64,000 bases of DNA from JABFSA01 sp963827515 (GTDB lineage: Bacteria > Acidobacteriota > Vicinamibacteria > Vicinamibacterales > UBA2999), in the NCBI GenBank assembly GCA_963827515.1, contig CAWHBF010000008.1, forward strand, positions 62,001-126,000, written 5' to 3'. The position numbers were made by a program, and so were the translations under genes. Under the pieces are notes generated by a model. The model saw nothing but the letters and a program-made list of their open reading frames with translations. It did no database searches and was not told the origin of the DNA. Of this stretch, positions 46,960 to 56,732 are shown in pieces. How positions within the stretch are numbered: the stretch's first letter is position 1; each line of letters opens with the position of its first letter.

Positions 46960-48411
46960 TTATCGCGCCGGAGCATAACTTCCCGGTCTGGCGGCTTCAT
47001 GAACTGGCGACGCAGCGACCGGCGCCCGCACGGATATGGACGGGTCGATGACATGCTCCTCGACGACACCCCTGGCCAGATCCACGATGTACTCGGCCGC
47101 CAGCACGAAGTCGAATCGATCCTCGCGCTTGACCACGCCGAAATACCGAAATCCGAGCGTACTGTCTGCGTGACGAGGAATCGTGCGCGCGTATCGCAGC
47201 AGCCGTGTGGTGAACAGGGTGCTGTTGCTCGGGTAGTACTTGAGCGTCGTGAACAGCGTCGTCACAGTAATCGACTCGGCGACGTGACTGAAGCGAAGTC
47301 CCTCACCCCAGGTGGAGATCCTCTGCGTCGTGCCGTCGGCCTTGCGCTCGTCGATCTCGATGAGGAAGTTGGTGTGGTCGGCGGAGAACACCCGCCAGAC
47401 AATGATCCCGAACGTGTTCGCATAGGCGTCGAAGGTGCGCTGCAGCATCCCGGGGAATCGCTTCTTCGCGTACAGGTTGAAGGACAGGCCGGCATGCACC
47501 AGGGGGAGCGCAACGAGGTACGTCCACAGGCCGGCGGCAAGCAGCGCGTTCACCCATGCCGGTGCCGTGTTCGTCGCGGCGATCTCCGGCGGCGCCACGA
47601 CTGCGCTCAGCCATACGTCGACCAGACTGCCCGGATGGGCAAAGAGCACGCAACAAACCATTACCATCTCACAGAGGAACCCGAGGCGAATCTGGGTGGC
47701 GATGAACACAAAGGTAACGAGGATCAACATCCCCCCGATAGACCGCGTCGCCGGAACGAGCATCGATAGCGCAGCGATCACCTCGGTGGACCACGCCAGC
47801 TCGTTGAACAGACGGAACCACCAGGCAGCGGGCCGCTGGCGGCTCCAGAAGCGCCACCAGTAGCCCCATTCCGGATTCACCATGCCGAGTTCCATTCCGT
47901 TGTTCGCGCGATAGCCGGCCGAGAACTTGTAGACCCCGGCGGACAGCATGATGAACGCGAAATCCACTTGCAGGACCAGTAGCGCGAGCCCTTGCAGATC
48001 CGGCGCGTGACGCCGTGTGTACTCCAGGAGGATGACGGCGAGCCCAAGCCAGTTCGCAATGAAGCCCGGTGCGCCCATCCCTCGCAGGAGGCCGCGCCAG
48101 CGCATATGGATGAAGAAGTAACGGCACAAGACGCCGTTGACGAGTGCCGCCGGCACCACCCACCATCCCAGCACCAGCGCGAACGCGGCGCCGAACCAGG
48201 CGGCGAGCACCAGCGGCAATGCGAAAGGATTCTGCAGCCAGTCCACACCGGGCCCCCGTTCCGCATAACCACCCCACCGCTCGCTGACGAAGAAGCGGCG
48301 AGCGTGCGGGAGGGACTGCACGAGGGTGGCGATGATCAGCAGGCCATACGTGATGCGAATGAACGACTGAGTGGAGGGGCTCAGGTGCGGGAAAACCGAG
48401 CCGTCGAGCAT
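46960..48411 (-). CDS. HTTM-domain membrane protein (vitamin K-dependent carboxylase-like)
   Basis: 483 residues. About eight to ten hydrophobic segments within the first 310 residues, with the HTTM-like core VDFAFIMLSAGVYKFSAGYR, VNPEWGYWWRFWSRQRPAAW and FNELAWSTEVIAALSMLVPA. A soluble C-terminal part of about 150 residues follows (FSADHTNFLIEIDE, FRYFGVVKREDRFDF). HTTM proteins share an ancestor with gamma-glutamyl carboxylase, but bacterial members are mostly uncharacterised. It lies 3 bp after a DCC-family gene, a pairing I recall from other genomes. It is only distantly like the two HTTM proteins at 60150-64000, and it lacks their N-terminal VRW domain. Confidence 0.7.
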   Translation of the reverse strand: MLDGSVFPHLSPSTQSFIRITYGLLIIATLVQSLPHARRFFVSERWGGYAERGPGVDWLQNPFALPLVLAAWFGAAFALVLGWWVVPAALVNGVLCRYFFIHMRWRGLLRGMGAPGFIANWLGLAVILLEYTRRHAPDLQGLALLVLQVDFAFIMLSAGVYKFSAGYRANNGMELGMVNPEWGYWWRFWSRQRPAAWWFRLFNELAWSTEVIAALSMLVPATRSIGGMLILVTFVFIATQIRLGFLCEMVMVCCVLFAHPGSLVDVWLSAVVAPPEIAATNTAPAWVNALLAAGLWTYLVALPLVHAGLSFNLYAKKRFPGMLQRTFDAYANTFGIIVWRVFSADHTNFLIEIDERKADGTTQRISTWGEGLRFSHVAESITVTTLFTTLKYYPSNSTLFTTRLLRYARTIPRHADSTLGFRYFGVVKREDRFDFVLAAEYIVDLARGVVEEHVIDPSISVRAPVAASPVHEAARPGSYAPAR

Positions 48412-48414
48412 TGT

Positions 48415-48816
48415 TCAGTCGAGCGGATTTCGACTCGTGGGTGGTGCGGGTGGGAGTTCGCAGACATCCGACTCGCAACCGAAGCTCCCCCGATTCCTCG
48501 CAACCCAGGCGTACACTTTCGGCCCGACCAAACTACTCCCGGGAAAGTAGAAGAGCGGCAGGAGCGGCCACATCAGCGGGCTTTCCCTCAGGATGCGACG
48601 GAACGCAAAGAAGCCCCTCACGACACGTCGGTCTGGAGCCACGACGAACATCGCGTTCTCGAAATCTGCGCCCGCCAACTCTGGGAACGCCGCATGCACC
48701 TGCTGACGGGCGTTCGCGTCGTGATAGCGCAGCGCGGAGCGCACGTCGAGCGCCCGGCATACGTTGAGCGAACGCACGCAGAACCCACACCGTCCGTCGT
48801 AGATTACATCCAGCAG
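48415..48816 (-). CDS. DCC-family (DUF393) thiol-disulphide-oxidoreductase-like protein, non-ATG start
   Basis: About 133 residues. The family motif VIYDGRCGFCVRSLNVCRAL is complete only if translation begins upstream of 48777. No ATG, GTG or TTG lies in frame after the in-frame TAA; a CTG at 48816 is preceded by GGAG with a 6-nt spacer and is taken as the start. Alternatively a base is missing, so that ATG-(G)TA-ATC at 48809 would start MVIYDG. The rest, FENAMFVVAPDRRVVRGFFA and PLFYFPGSSLVGPKVYAWVA, fits the family, which typically has a CxxC-like pair and a hydrophobic middle. It lies between a GNAT gene and the HTTM gene. Confidence 0.65.
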   Translation of the reverse strand: MLDVIYDGRCGFCVRSLNVCRALDVRSALRYHDANARQQVHAAFPELAGADFENAMFVVAPDRRVVRGFFAFRRILRESPLMWPLLPLFYFPGSSLVGPKVYAWVARNRGSFGCESDVCELPPAPPTSRNPLD

Positions 48817-48829
48817 GCCAGGCTCCGTA

Positions 48830-49340
48830 TCAGCAGTTTACTCGCGCGAGCAGATACGAGTCGACAAACCCATCCGACCGTCCATCGGTCGTCCCGAAGC
48901 GTCCCCTCCAGCTCGAACCCGGCACGTTCGAAGGCGCGGCGTGCGGCTGGGTTGATCGACAGGACGTGCGCGTAGATCCGGTGCAAACCGAGTCGGTCGA
49001 AGCCGTGCCTGCAGAGCCGATCGATGGCCTCGGCGCCCATACCCCGGCCGCGCGCGGCCTCATGCCCAATGACGACGCGCAGCTCGGCCTTGCGATGCCG
49101 TCGATCGATGTCCCACAGCCAGGCGTTGCCGACGTGCACATGGTCATCCACCGTTTCGATCGCGAAATAGACGCAGTTGTCGCCCCGGACGACAGAGGCG
49201 AACCACGCCTCGTGTTCTGCCGCCGAGACCGGATGCTGCCGATCCATGAGCCACATGAGGCGCGGGTCGTTCGCCCACTCACGAGTCCGGTCAAGATGGG
49301 GGCGATCCAGGGGAACCAGACGCACGCGCTCGGCCACCAT
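48830..49340 (-). CDS. GNAT-family N-acetyltransferase, one frameshift near the end
   Basis: 169 residues after removing one base near 48892; the corrected end reads DGRSDGFVDSYLLARVNC, the usual C-terminal strand of the RimJ/PseH-like group. ATG at 49340 shares its A with the TGA of the radical SAM gene. Motifs: VRLVPLDRPHLDRTREWAND, a core VVIGHEAARGRGMGAEAIDR (acetyl-CoA loop, R/Q-x2-G-x-G/A) and INPAARRAFERAGFELEGTL. Similar enzymes acetylate the 4-amino group of UDP-4-amino-sugars (PseH). With the dehydratase and aminotransferase in the operon it fits a diacylated amino-sugar pathway. Confidence 0.8.
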
Positions 49341-50455
49341 CAGCGCCGCGCGTCGGGCTCGTAGATCTGGACCTCGACCCCGAGATCGTTGCGCATGACG
49401 TCCTTCAAATGATCGCCGGACTTCTTGAGCACCTTCAACCAGCCGTGATCCCAATCCCGAATCCCCGCGAACCAGGCTGAACAGCCGCGGCACGGGAATG
49501 CCTCGGCGCCCCGTCCTTCAAGATGCAACCGCCGATACCAGCTGAACCGTTCCCCCTGCCAGATCTCCTTGATCGACACGTCGTTCGCGTTCGGAAACAG
49601 CTCCGCGGTCCTGAACGAAATATCCTGTCCGCACAGCGCGATCCGCCCGAGCGTGTCGATATTCAGCCGCTCGAACGGCCACACGCACGGCTCCTGTTTC
49701 TGGGTGGGGAGCGATCGATACAGGTGAGGATCGAGCGCGTGTCCCATCTGGATGTGTGTGTTGTCGTCCCACGTCAGGAACTTCCGCGTGATCACCTCGT
49801 CCACGCCGACGTCTTTCCAGAAGTCAATCGCCGCGTCGAGCTTCCCCTCGATCTGCTCCTGCCGGATGATCGAGACGACGATTCGCGTGGGGGCCTTGAG
49901 TTCCTTGCGAAGGGCAAGTGCCGCTCGCACGTTGTCCACGGCGTTGCCCCACCATTTCTCGGGATCGCGCGGTGGACCGCCTCGGTGCGGGGGCCGGACA
50001 ACCGCGTACGTGGCGGCGTCGCCGGCATCCATGGAGAACTCGATCAGGTCGATGCCGGCGGCGAGCAGACGCGTGAGCTTCGTCCGCAACACCTGCGTGG
50101 GCCCGAACATGCTCCCGTTGGTGTTGAGCCACACCCGCGCACCCTTCGCCTTGGCAACCTCGATCATGTCCACCATGCGCGGGTGGAGCATCGGTTCGCC
50201 GCCGCCCGTGCATCGCATCCAGGCGCCATACTCGCCGCACTCTGCGGCAAGCCGGTTCCACAGCGGCTCTGGGAACAGGTCGCCGTTTTGCTGATGGTAG
50301 AACTGCCGGATCTCGGAATTCGCATCTGTATAGGGGCAGTTGGGGCAACCGAAGTTGCAGGGGTAGATGATCGAGAGCACCAGCATGAGCGGGAACTCTT
50401 CCGCTCCGCGGCGCACACCGTGCGCGGTCGCGACCTCACCCTCGGACTGGCTCAC
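49340..50455 (-). CDS. Radical SAM protein with SPASM-like C-terminus
   Basis: 371 residues from the GTG at 50455 (VSQSEGEVATAHGVRRG). The cluster motif is IIYPCNFGCPNCPYTDANSE, a CX3CX2C site, followed by MRCTGGGEPMLHPRMVDMIE and WLNTNGSMFG. The C-terminal part has cysteines in EPCVWPFERLNIDTLGRIAL, LCGQDISF and FPCRGCSAWF, consistent with one auxiliary Fe-S cluster of the SPASM type. Substrate unknown; radical SAM/SPASM proteins act on peptides, sugars or aminoglycosides, and context here favours a sugar. It is 34 bp from the DegT aminotransferase upstream and overlaps the GNAT gene by one base. Confidence 0.85.
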   Translation of the reverse strand: MSQSEGEVATAHGVRRGAEEFPLMLVLSIIYPCNFGCPNCPYTDANSEIRQFYHQQNGDLFPEPLWNRLAAECGEYGAWMRCTGGGEPMLHPRMVDMIEVAKAKGARVWLNTNGSMFGPTQVLRTKLTRLLAAGIDLIEFSMDAGDAATYAVVRPPHRGGPPRDPEKWWGNAVDNVRAALALRKELKAPTRIVVSIIRQEQIEGKLDAAIDFWKDVGVDEVITRKFLTWDDNTHIQMGHALDPHLYRSLPTQKQEPCVWPFERLNIDTLGRIALCGQDISFRTAELFPNANDVSIKEIWQGERFSWYRRLHLEGRGAEAFPCRGCSAWFAGIRDWDHGWLKVLKKSGDHLKDVMRNDLGVEVQIYEPDARR

Positions 50456-50489
50456 GTATCTACTTCCCTGTTCTTTCGCTTCGCGGCGG

Positions 50490-51698
50490 CTACCGGCGGT
50501 AATACGACAGAACCTTCCGCACCGCCGCAACGGCATCGTCGGCGTCCTGGTCGGTCATCTTCGGATAGAGCGGGAGCGATATCGTCCGGTCCGAGTATCC
50601 CTCGGCAATCGGATACATGCCGCGGTGGAACCCGAACGTCTCGGCATAGAAGGGATGCAGATGTACAGCGCGGAAGTGAACGCCGATCCCGACATTCTCC
50701 GCCTGAATCGCGTTCATGACGGTGTCGCGATCCGCCGACAGCCGGTCGGTCTGCACGAGTATCGGATACAAGTGGTACGCGTGAAGCGCCCAGGGACGCT
50801 CCGCCGGAAGCACGATCTCCGGGAGGTCGCGAAGGCCGGCGTCGAGACGCTGCTTCAGCGCCACCCGCCGGCTGTAGAACGCCTCCATCTTGTTGAACTG
50901 CGACCGTACGAGCGCGGCCTGCAGATCGAACATGTTGTATTTGTAGCCGGGCGCGATGATGTCCCAGTGCTGGTATCCCTCGTTCCCGTACCGCTTCCAT
51001 GCATCGCGGCTTATCCCGTGCAGTGCCATCACCGCGATGCGGTCCGCCCAGTCCTGCCGATTGGTCGTCAGGGCCCCGCCTTCACCGCTCGTGATGTTCT
51101 TCGTCGCGTAGAAGGAAAAGCAGGTCATGTCGGCCACGCCGCCAATTCGTCGTCCTTTGTACTCAGCACCGATGGCATGCGCCGCATCCTCGATCACCGG
51201 AATCCGGTGCCGTGCACCGATCGCCATGATCGCGTCCAGATCGCACGGTTGCCCTGCGAAATCTACGGGCAGCAGCGCCTTGGTCCTCGGCGTGAGCGCG
51301 CGCTCAACGGCGGCCGCGTCGATGTTGAACGTGTCGGGTTCGACGTCGACGAACACAGGGCGTGCCCCCCGATGGACGATCACATTTGCCGTGGAGGCAA
51401 AGGTAATGGGTGACGTGATGACTTCGTCTCCGGCACCAACGCCGACAGCCTCGAGGGCCAAATGAAGTGCCGCAGTGCAGGAGTTGACGGCGATGCAGTG
51501 CGCGGCGCGCGTGTAGGCGGCCAGATCCTTCTCGAAGGCTTTTGTGCGCGGCCCGGTCGTGAGCCAACCAGAACGTAGCGTCTCGAGCACCGCATGCTCG
51601 TCGTCGGCGTCGACCAACGGCTGGTGAAACGGCAGGAACGACGATCGGACCGGGGATCCTCCGCGGAGAGCGAGCGTCTCGGACGAAGATACTTTCAC
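50490..51698 (-). CDS. DegT/DnrJ/EryC1/StrS PLP-dependent sugar aminotransferase
   Basis: 402 residues. LVDADDEHAVLETLRSGWLT with TTGP, the cofactor motif NSCTAALHLALEAVGVGAGD, IEDAAHAIGAEYKG, and the PLP lysine in CFSFYATKNITSGEGGALTT, then PGYKYNMFDLQAALVRSQFN and a C-terminal HFRAVHLHPFY. These closely match PseC/ArnB/VioA-type enzymes that aminate a 4-keto-6-deoxy UDP- or dTDP-sugar. The RmlB-like dehydratase, GNAT and WbqC genes in the same operon form a sensible pathway. Start MKVSSSETLALRGG at 51698. Intact. Confidence 0.9.
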   Translation of the reverse strand: MKVSSSETLALRGGSPVRSSFLPFHQPLVDADDEHAVLETLRSGWLTTGPRTKAFEKDLAAYTRAAHCIAVNSCTAALHLALEAVGVGAGDEVITSPITFASTANVIVHRGARPVFVDVEPDTFNIDAAAVERALTPRTKALLPVDFAGQPCDLDAIMAIGARHRIPVIEDAAHAIGAEYKGRRIGGVADMTCFSFYATKNITSGEGGALTTNRQDWADRIAVMALHGISRDAWKRYGNEGYQHWDIIAPGYKYNMFDLQAALVRSQFNKMEAFYSRRVALKQRLDAGLRDLPEIVLPAERPWALHAYHLYPILVQTDRLSADRDTVMNAIQAENVGIGVHFRAVHLHPFYAETFGFHRGMYPIAEGYSDRTISLPLYPKMTDQDADDAVAAVRKVLSYYRR

Positions 51699-51767
51699 GC
51701 TATCTCGTTCATCCTAGGCCACTAGTCCGGGTGCGTCAAACGGGCGCAGAACCAGTGGCACGGCACG

Positions 51768-54615
51768 TCATTGCACGGTCCGCACGACTTCGTACACAGC
51801 CCATCTCGCATGGTCGTACCTCGAAGCAAACTGCCGAGGCAGGGCGTCGAGCACAGGGCGCAGGTCGTCGTAGTGGACTGGACTGACGAGGACGTGAGTC
51901 ACGCCGAGCGCTTCCACGAACTCCGCGCGCTCGTCCGGCGTCTCAACCGAATTGAAGAACGGCTCCACCTGGTATCGGCGTATCCGCTCGTCGAAGAACC
52001 GGTAGTACGAACGGAAGAGAGCGTCCTCGTTGAGGAAGGAGGCGTCGCGCGTGGGAAACAGCACGGCCTGCTGAGCCATGAAAATCTGCGGTGGATACGG
52101 CGGCCATCGATCGACAGCGAAGACCGCCTCCACGGGAACGTGGGTCCGGAGCCATCTCATCAGGGTGTAATCAGGTGGGCATGTCGTCCGTTCGGGGAGC
52201 ACGACCTGCTCCTCCGCAAACCGCGCCGGCATCCGCGGCGTCGTCACACAGGGAATGTTGGCGATCAGAGCACCGGGGGTACTGGCGAGCCCGGCCGGTC
52301 GCATCGGTGAGATCGTCAGCGGCGACAGCACCGGTCGGTACTGACCAGAGCGCAAACGGAACGATGAACAGCGTGAACGGAACAACTCGTGTGTGAAACG
52401 GCTGCAACAGCGACCCTTCGAGCGCAACAACCACCCGGGTGCCTGGTTCGGACGCCAGTGCCGCCGGCACGATGAAACCGAGGCCCCACACGAGCAGCGC
52501 CGTCCCCGCAAGCAACGCCGCCCCAGGGTACTGAAGCCACTCGACGTACAGCACGCCCCATGCCGGATCGTCGCCTGGTGGCGGTTGTCGCTCGACCTCA
52601 AACGTAGCACGGTCGATGAAGTGCGTATCGGCGACCGCTGAGTGGGTCACGATCCTCCTGACGTTGTCCACGGACATATCCCTGAGCCGGTAGTTCCAGA
52701 CCGATTCCTCCTCTGTCGTGTCTGGCCTGAGTTCACCGCTCCCAAGCGAGAACTGCCTCTCCAGTACGGCCCGTTGCTCCTCCGACAGGCCCGCAGCCCA
52801 GCGAACCGTGACCTGCTCGGATCGCGGGACAGGCGATCGTTCCGGCCACAGCGCCGCCAGCGCCAGCAGACTGACCACCGCAGTCACAACCGTCCGCGGT
52901 CCCACCCTGCGACTCAACGGCTCCGCGCGCAAACACGAGAACGCCAGCGAATAGGCGGCAATCACGGGGACGGAGAACCCCCAGAGGCTCTGGTTGAGGA
53001 CCAGCGTCGGGAGGAGGGCAATTACTCCGCCTATCGCTCCTGCAAGAGGCAGCGAGAGCCGTGTCCGATCGATTCGCGTCAAAACAACGACCGTGATGTA
53101 GATGAGCGTCCCTGTAAACAGATAGACAAAGAAAATCACGTTGCGCACTGGAATGAACAGAATCTCGAAGTAGGTCAAGTAGATGTACGGGATAGCCAAC
53201 ACCGGAAATGCCATCACCGCGAGGTAGGCCATCGTGCTCGAAGAGATGAGCCAGATGAGCGGACGGCGCCGGAACAACAACGTGACGACGACGCCGCCAA
53301 AGAGGAGAAACGGCGTGAGTCCAGCAAACAGCTGGTCGAAGTCCTGCACGAAGTCTCCAAGAACATCCGTTGTCCGGGCGAACACCAGGGCGCTCAAAGG
53401 AACTTCGGTGGTGATCGACACGAGCTCTGCACGCTGCAGCTCGACAATCGTGCCAACGACAGGGACGACGTGCGCCTGCCACACCGCGTACACGGTAGCG
53501 ACGAGGACTGTTAAGACAAGGAGGGATGCTGCGCGACGAAGGTAGGTCCGGAACTCTCGAACGGCGGCAGTCACCACCACGAAACACCCGAGGTAGGCCG
53601 AAAACTGGACAATCTCCCTGATGTGGACGACGGTGAGCATCAGGACCAATCCTGACGTCGCGGTCAGGAAGAACGTCCGCTCGCGCCGGGTCTCCGCCTG
53701 CAAATAGCCGAACGCCACGACGAGCAAGGCAGGGAGCAGCACAGTCATCGCGATATCCGGCACGTAGTTGTAGGGCACCAACTGCCCCCACCACGCGGGA
53801 AACGATTCGACCGTTCCAAACACGCCGCTGCACACGAACACCACAGCCGTGACGGTGACTGCGCACGCGACCGATGCGTAACCGAAGACCGCACGGGCGG
53901 CAAGGTACAGCATGACAAGCGCCGTAGGCCCCCAGAAGAAACGGAGCTTGTGATAGACGAACAATGGATCGACATCGCCGAGACGCGCGACCAGCCCCAG
54001 GAAGTACAGCACGCTGGGGAACGGATACGTATAGACGATGCCGGGGGCGACGAACAGATTGTCAAGGCGCGGAGCTTGGAGTTCGCTCAGTCGTCGCACG
54101 ATGGCTGCAAGCACCTGATCTTCATACATGTCGAAGGGGGAGCCCTGGAGGTACAAGGGCACCGCGAGCAACAACACGAGCACCAGCACGATGAGCTCAT
54201 CCAGGCTCACCACGATCGAGACGGACGTTTTCCGAATCAGCTGCCCAGCCATGATGGCCGACGCTATGCCGATGACAACCAGCACGAACCCTGGGCTCAG
54301 GTGCGCGGACATCGCGATCGTGGTCACCACGTGGAGCAGACCAAAGCTGATTGCGATGCCGAACCCGATCGCTTCCAACAGTGAGAGCGTTCGACGCGGC
54401 GGCAGAAGCAGTGTGACCAGAACACCTGGAATGATGCCGAGCGCGACGGTCGCACTCACCACCTTGAGGGCAGCTCCAGACGCCTGCTCCGGATCGAGGC
54501 CCCGACATAGAAGGACCACAGCGCCGACAAGCACGAGGAAGATCGCCGCCGTGCGTCCCGAGAACGTTCTCGTCGGGCCCTGACGGGTGTCGATCACACT
54601 ATCGGCGGCCATCAT
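51768..54615 (-). CDS. Large polytopic membrane protein with periplasmic VRW domain, one frameshift
   Basis: About 948 residues after removing one base near 52340. Around twelve hydrophobic segments lie in residues 20-580, with a first large loop LQGSPFDMYEDQVLAAIVRR (acidic, as in GT-C transferases) and VAPGIVYTYPFPSVLYFLGL. Between hydrophobic segments at about residues 590-665 lies a small soluble domain: VTVRWAAGLSEEQRAVLERQ, WNYRLRDMSVDNVRRIVTHS, DTHFIDRATFEVE. The same domain opens the two HTTM proteins at the right end. Two more hydrophobic segments and a soluble C-terminus of about 160 residues follow (CVTTPRMPARFAEEQVVLPE, ALGVTHVLVSPVHYDDLRPV). A GT-C transferase or polymerase role is inference. 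Confidence 0.6.
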
Positions 54616-54765
54616 CGCTCCATGGCGCTACCAGGGGCTGAAGGGAATCGTGATCCGTTACTCACAGAAAGGGCACGAGGAAGGGCCGGAGTGAATGCCT
54701 GCAGATCTTGATCGGTCGACGGATCCCCTGTCAACGTTGGCGGCAGGGCCAGAAGACCGGACGCA

Positions 54766-55224
54766 TCAGTCGGCCCGCCACGGTCTGACCACGCCCTCGC
54801 AGGTCTGCGTGGCGTCAGAGGGGCGCAACTCGTCGAGCACGGGAGGAACCTTGTTTCCTTCGGCGATGCAACGCAGGTGCGTCCACAGCGGAGCATCCAG
54901 CTTCGCTCCCTTCTCCACCAGCCGCGCCACTATAGTCTGGTCGTCGTTCGCGACCGCGGCCTCGAGAGGCGTAAGGTACATCGGATATCCGAAGATCAGT
55001 CCGGCTCGAATGGGGTACCGGTCGTTCGGATCTGCACCGTCCTCGATGAGACGAATCATCTCCGACTCGTCGCTAGCACCCGCCGCCTCCGCGAGATTGA
55101 CCGACTGATGCGGCCACATCGGAGACTGCCCGAACACGGTCATCACGAGCCCAACACCTGTGGCCACGGCGAGCAGACACCCGGGTGCGCCGAGCGCAAT
55201 GGCGGCCGCCTTCGACATGTTCAT
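54766..55224 (-). CDS. Small membrane-anchored ankyrin-repeat-like protein
   Basis: 152 residues from the ATG at 55224 (MNMSKAAAIALGAPG), 4 bp after the upstream stop. One hydrophobic segment (residues 7-31) anchors it, then ankyrin-like repeats: MIRLIEDGADPNDRYPIRAG and TPLEAAVANDDQTIVARLVE plus KGAKLDA. The C-terminus has RPSDATQTCEGVV. The broken relative at 9890-10359 has the same plan and also follows a related membrane protein. The ankyrin part probably docks on another component of the glycan machinery (inference). A 150-bp gap downstream shows nothing recognisable. Confidence 0.7.
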   Translation of the reverse strand: MNMSKAAAIALGAPGCLLAVATGVGLVMTVFGQSPMWPHQSVNLAEAAGASDESEMIRLIEDGADPNDRYPIRAGLIFGYPMYLTPLEAAVANDDQTIVARLVEKGAKLDAPLWTHLRCIAEGNKVPPVLDELRPSDATQTCEGVVRPWRAD

Positions 55225-55228
55225 GCGT

Positions 55229-56689
55229 TTACTCGCCCCACCAGGCATCGGGCCAGCCCGGCAGCAAGTGCGGATTGGGAATGTGCAGGGCAAGCGCGTC
55301 ACGACGGAGGCTCGCGGCCAACGCCTGAGCACGCGCGTCCGATGGGTAGTCGCGTTCGGCCAGCCGGGTGACATCGAGCCTGGCCCACTGCAGCTGTTCC
55401 TTGAACGCCTGCACCTGGATCACGTGGTGTACACCCACACTGCGGAACGCCCATGCCGAGGCGAGCGCGGCGAGCGCCACGCACAGGGCCGCCTGCGGCA
55501 TCCGACCGCCGGGTTCGCGCATGCGCTCGATGGCGTGGCGCGCGGCCGCAAACGCCGCCAGCGCGTAGAAGGCTCCGGCGACGCTCACAATCTCGTGTTT
55601 GGTGTACACGTACGACAGCGCGGAGTTCGCAAGAAGCACCGCCACGAACAGCACGAGGAACTGATCGCTGAGCCTCGGCATGCTCGGTGCGCGGCCGCGC
55701 AGGCGGGCAACAACAGCCCAGGCAATCAGAGCAGTGGTCGCCATCGTCGGTATTGTGGCCAGGTAGAGACGCGCCGGCGTTTCGCCGTCCACGATCCATG
55801 CGCGCACCGTCAGGAACATGCCGCGCTCCGGCTCGGCAAACAGAACCGACATCACCGACGCCGCGACGTTGTAGATGTAAAACAAGGTCGGATCGGCGCC
55901 AAACCTGCGGATCAGCTCCGCCTGGGTCATCATCGTCAGCCAGACGCCCGCGGGGCGCTCGTCCAGGCCCGGCGCGCCCGTGGACAAGTAGACGAAACGG
56001 ACGACAAAGTACACCGCAAGCAGCAGTGTCATCGCCGTCACACCGCGGCGCGAGATGCCGCGCATGCCGCAAAACCATGCGACGACGGCCACGACCCATA
56101 CGAGCAGCCCCGACTCCAAGGTGAGGCTCGCGGCCACGAACGTCACGGCTGCTGCCACGTCGACCCACCACCCTCCTCGCGACTGCGCCAGGTTGAGGGT
56201 CAGCAGGCAGAAGAGCAGGATCTCCGCGAAGTGATTGATCGGGAATGCCTCCCTGACCGTGCCACGGAACGTGTGCATGCCCGTCAGCACCATGATGGCG
56301 AAGATCCCGGCGGCGAAATCCGTCCAGGACTGGATCCTGAGCGCGCGGGTGAACAGCAGGAGCAGACAGACCAGCAGGAGCGCGTGGAATCCCCGAAAGA
56401 CGAGCCAGTAGTGGCCGTCCGCCACGTCGAACAACGCCTTGACCTGTACGATGCGCAAAGGGCGGAGATAGGACCGCTGCGCTACCGCGTCCTGAAACGT
56501 GGCGAAAACCGAAGGCGACTCCTGCATCTGGAGTATGTCGATCAGACTGTCCGGGATCTGGATCGGCTTCCGCATCAGGTCGTACGAGAACGCGAGGGCG
56601 AGCGTGGCGGTGATCACATAGGCGGCGGCACGTGGACGGGATCCAACTGAAAGGCGTGCAGTCTCACCCGTAGCCATCTGGTCGCTCAT
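55229..56689 (-). CDS. Polytopic membrane protein of the membrane-protein/ankyrin module
   Basis: About 486 residues from the ATG at 56689 (MSDQMATGETARLSVG); an ATG at 56716 and one at 56677 are alternatives. About ten hydrophobic segments. Features shared with the broken copy at 10375-11816: IPDSLIDILQMQESPSVFAT, TGMHTFRGTVREAFPINHFA, LNLAQSRGGWWVDVAAAVTF, YTKHEIVSVAGAFYALAAFA, VGVHHVIQVQAFKEQLQWAR. No named family recognised; a glycosyltransferase or polymerase/ligase of the glycan is possible because of context. The divergent gene starts 44 bp away. Confidence 0.65.
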   Translation of the reverse strand: MSDQMATGETARLSVGSRPRAAAYVITATLALAFSYDLMRKPIQIPDSLIDILQMQESPSVFATFQDAVAQRSYLRPLRIVQVKALFDVADGHYWLVFRGFHALLLVCLLLLFTRALRIQSWTDFAAGIFAIMVLTGMHTFRGTVREAFPINHFAEILLFCLLTLNLAQSRGGWWVDVAAAVTFVAASLTLESGLLVWVVAVVAWFCGMRGISRRGVTAMTLLLAVYFVVRFVYLSTGAPGLDERPAGVWLTMMTQAELIRRFGADPTLFYIYNVAASVMSVLFAEPERGMFLTVRAWIVDGETPARLYLATIPTMATTALIAWAVVARLRGRAPSMPRLSDQFLVLFVAVLLANSALSYVYTKHEIVSVAGAFYALAAFAAARHAIERMREPGGRMPQAALCVALAALASAWAFRSVGVHHVIQVQAFKEQLQWARLDVTRLAERDYPSDARAQALAASLRRDALALHIPNPHLLPGWPDAWWGE

Positions 56690-56716
56690 AGGAGAATTGC
56701 GTTCGTCGTTCGACAT

Positions 56717-56722
56717 TATAAT
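56717..56722 (+). promoter_or_regulatory. Consensus -10 box TATAAT for the oxygenase-like gene
   Basis: A perfect TATAAT ends 10 nt before the ATG at 56733, so transcription would start only a few bases before the start codon and the mRNA would be almost leaderless. No good -35 was found at 16-18 nt spacing; TTGCGT at 56697-56702 has a 14-nt spacer. No Shine-Dalgarno sequence is visible between box and ATG. Confidence 0.5.
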
Positions 56723-56732
56723 TGGGCGTTCT

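Noticed and set aside
45988..47769. Long plus-strand frame across the AsnB-like and HTTM genes
   Set aside because: Shadow of two real minus-strand genes; no motif, no start signal.
49523..50719. 398-codon plus-strand frame opposite the radical SAM gene
   Set aside because: Antisense to a gene with a full CX3CX2C motif; no similarity to any protein I know.
55160..56650. 496-codon plus-strand frame opposite the membrane protein
   Set aside because: Dominated by Arg, His, Gln and Glu, as expected from the complement of hydrophobic codons.
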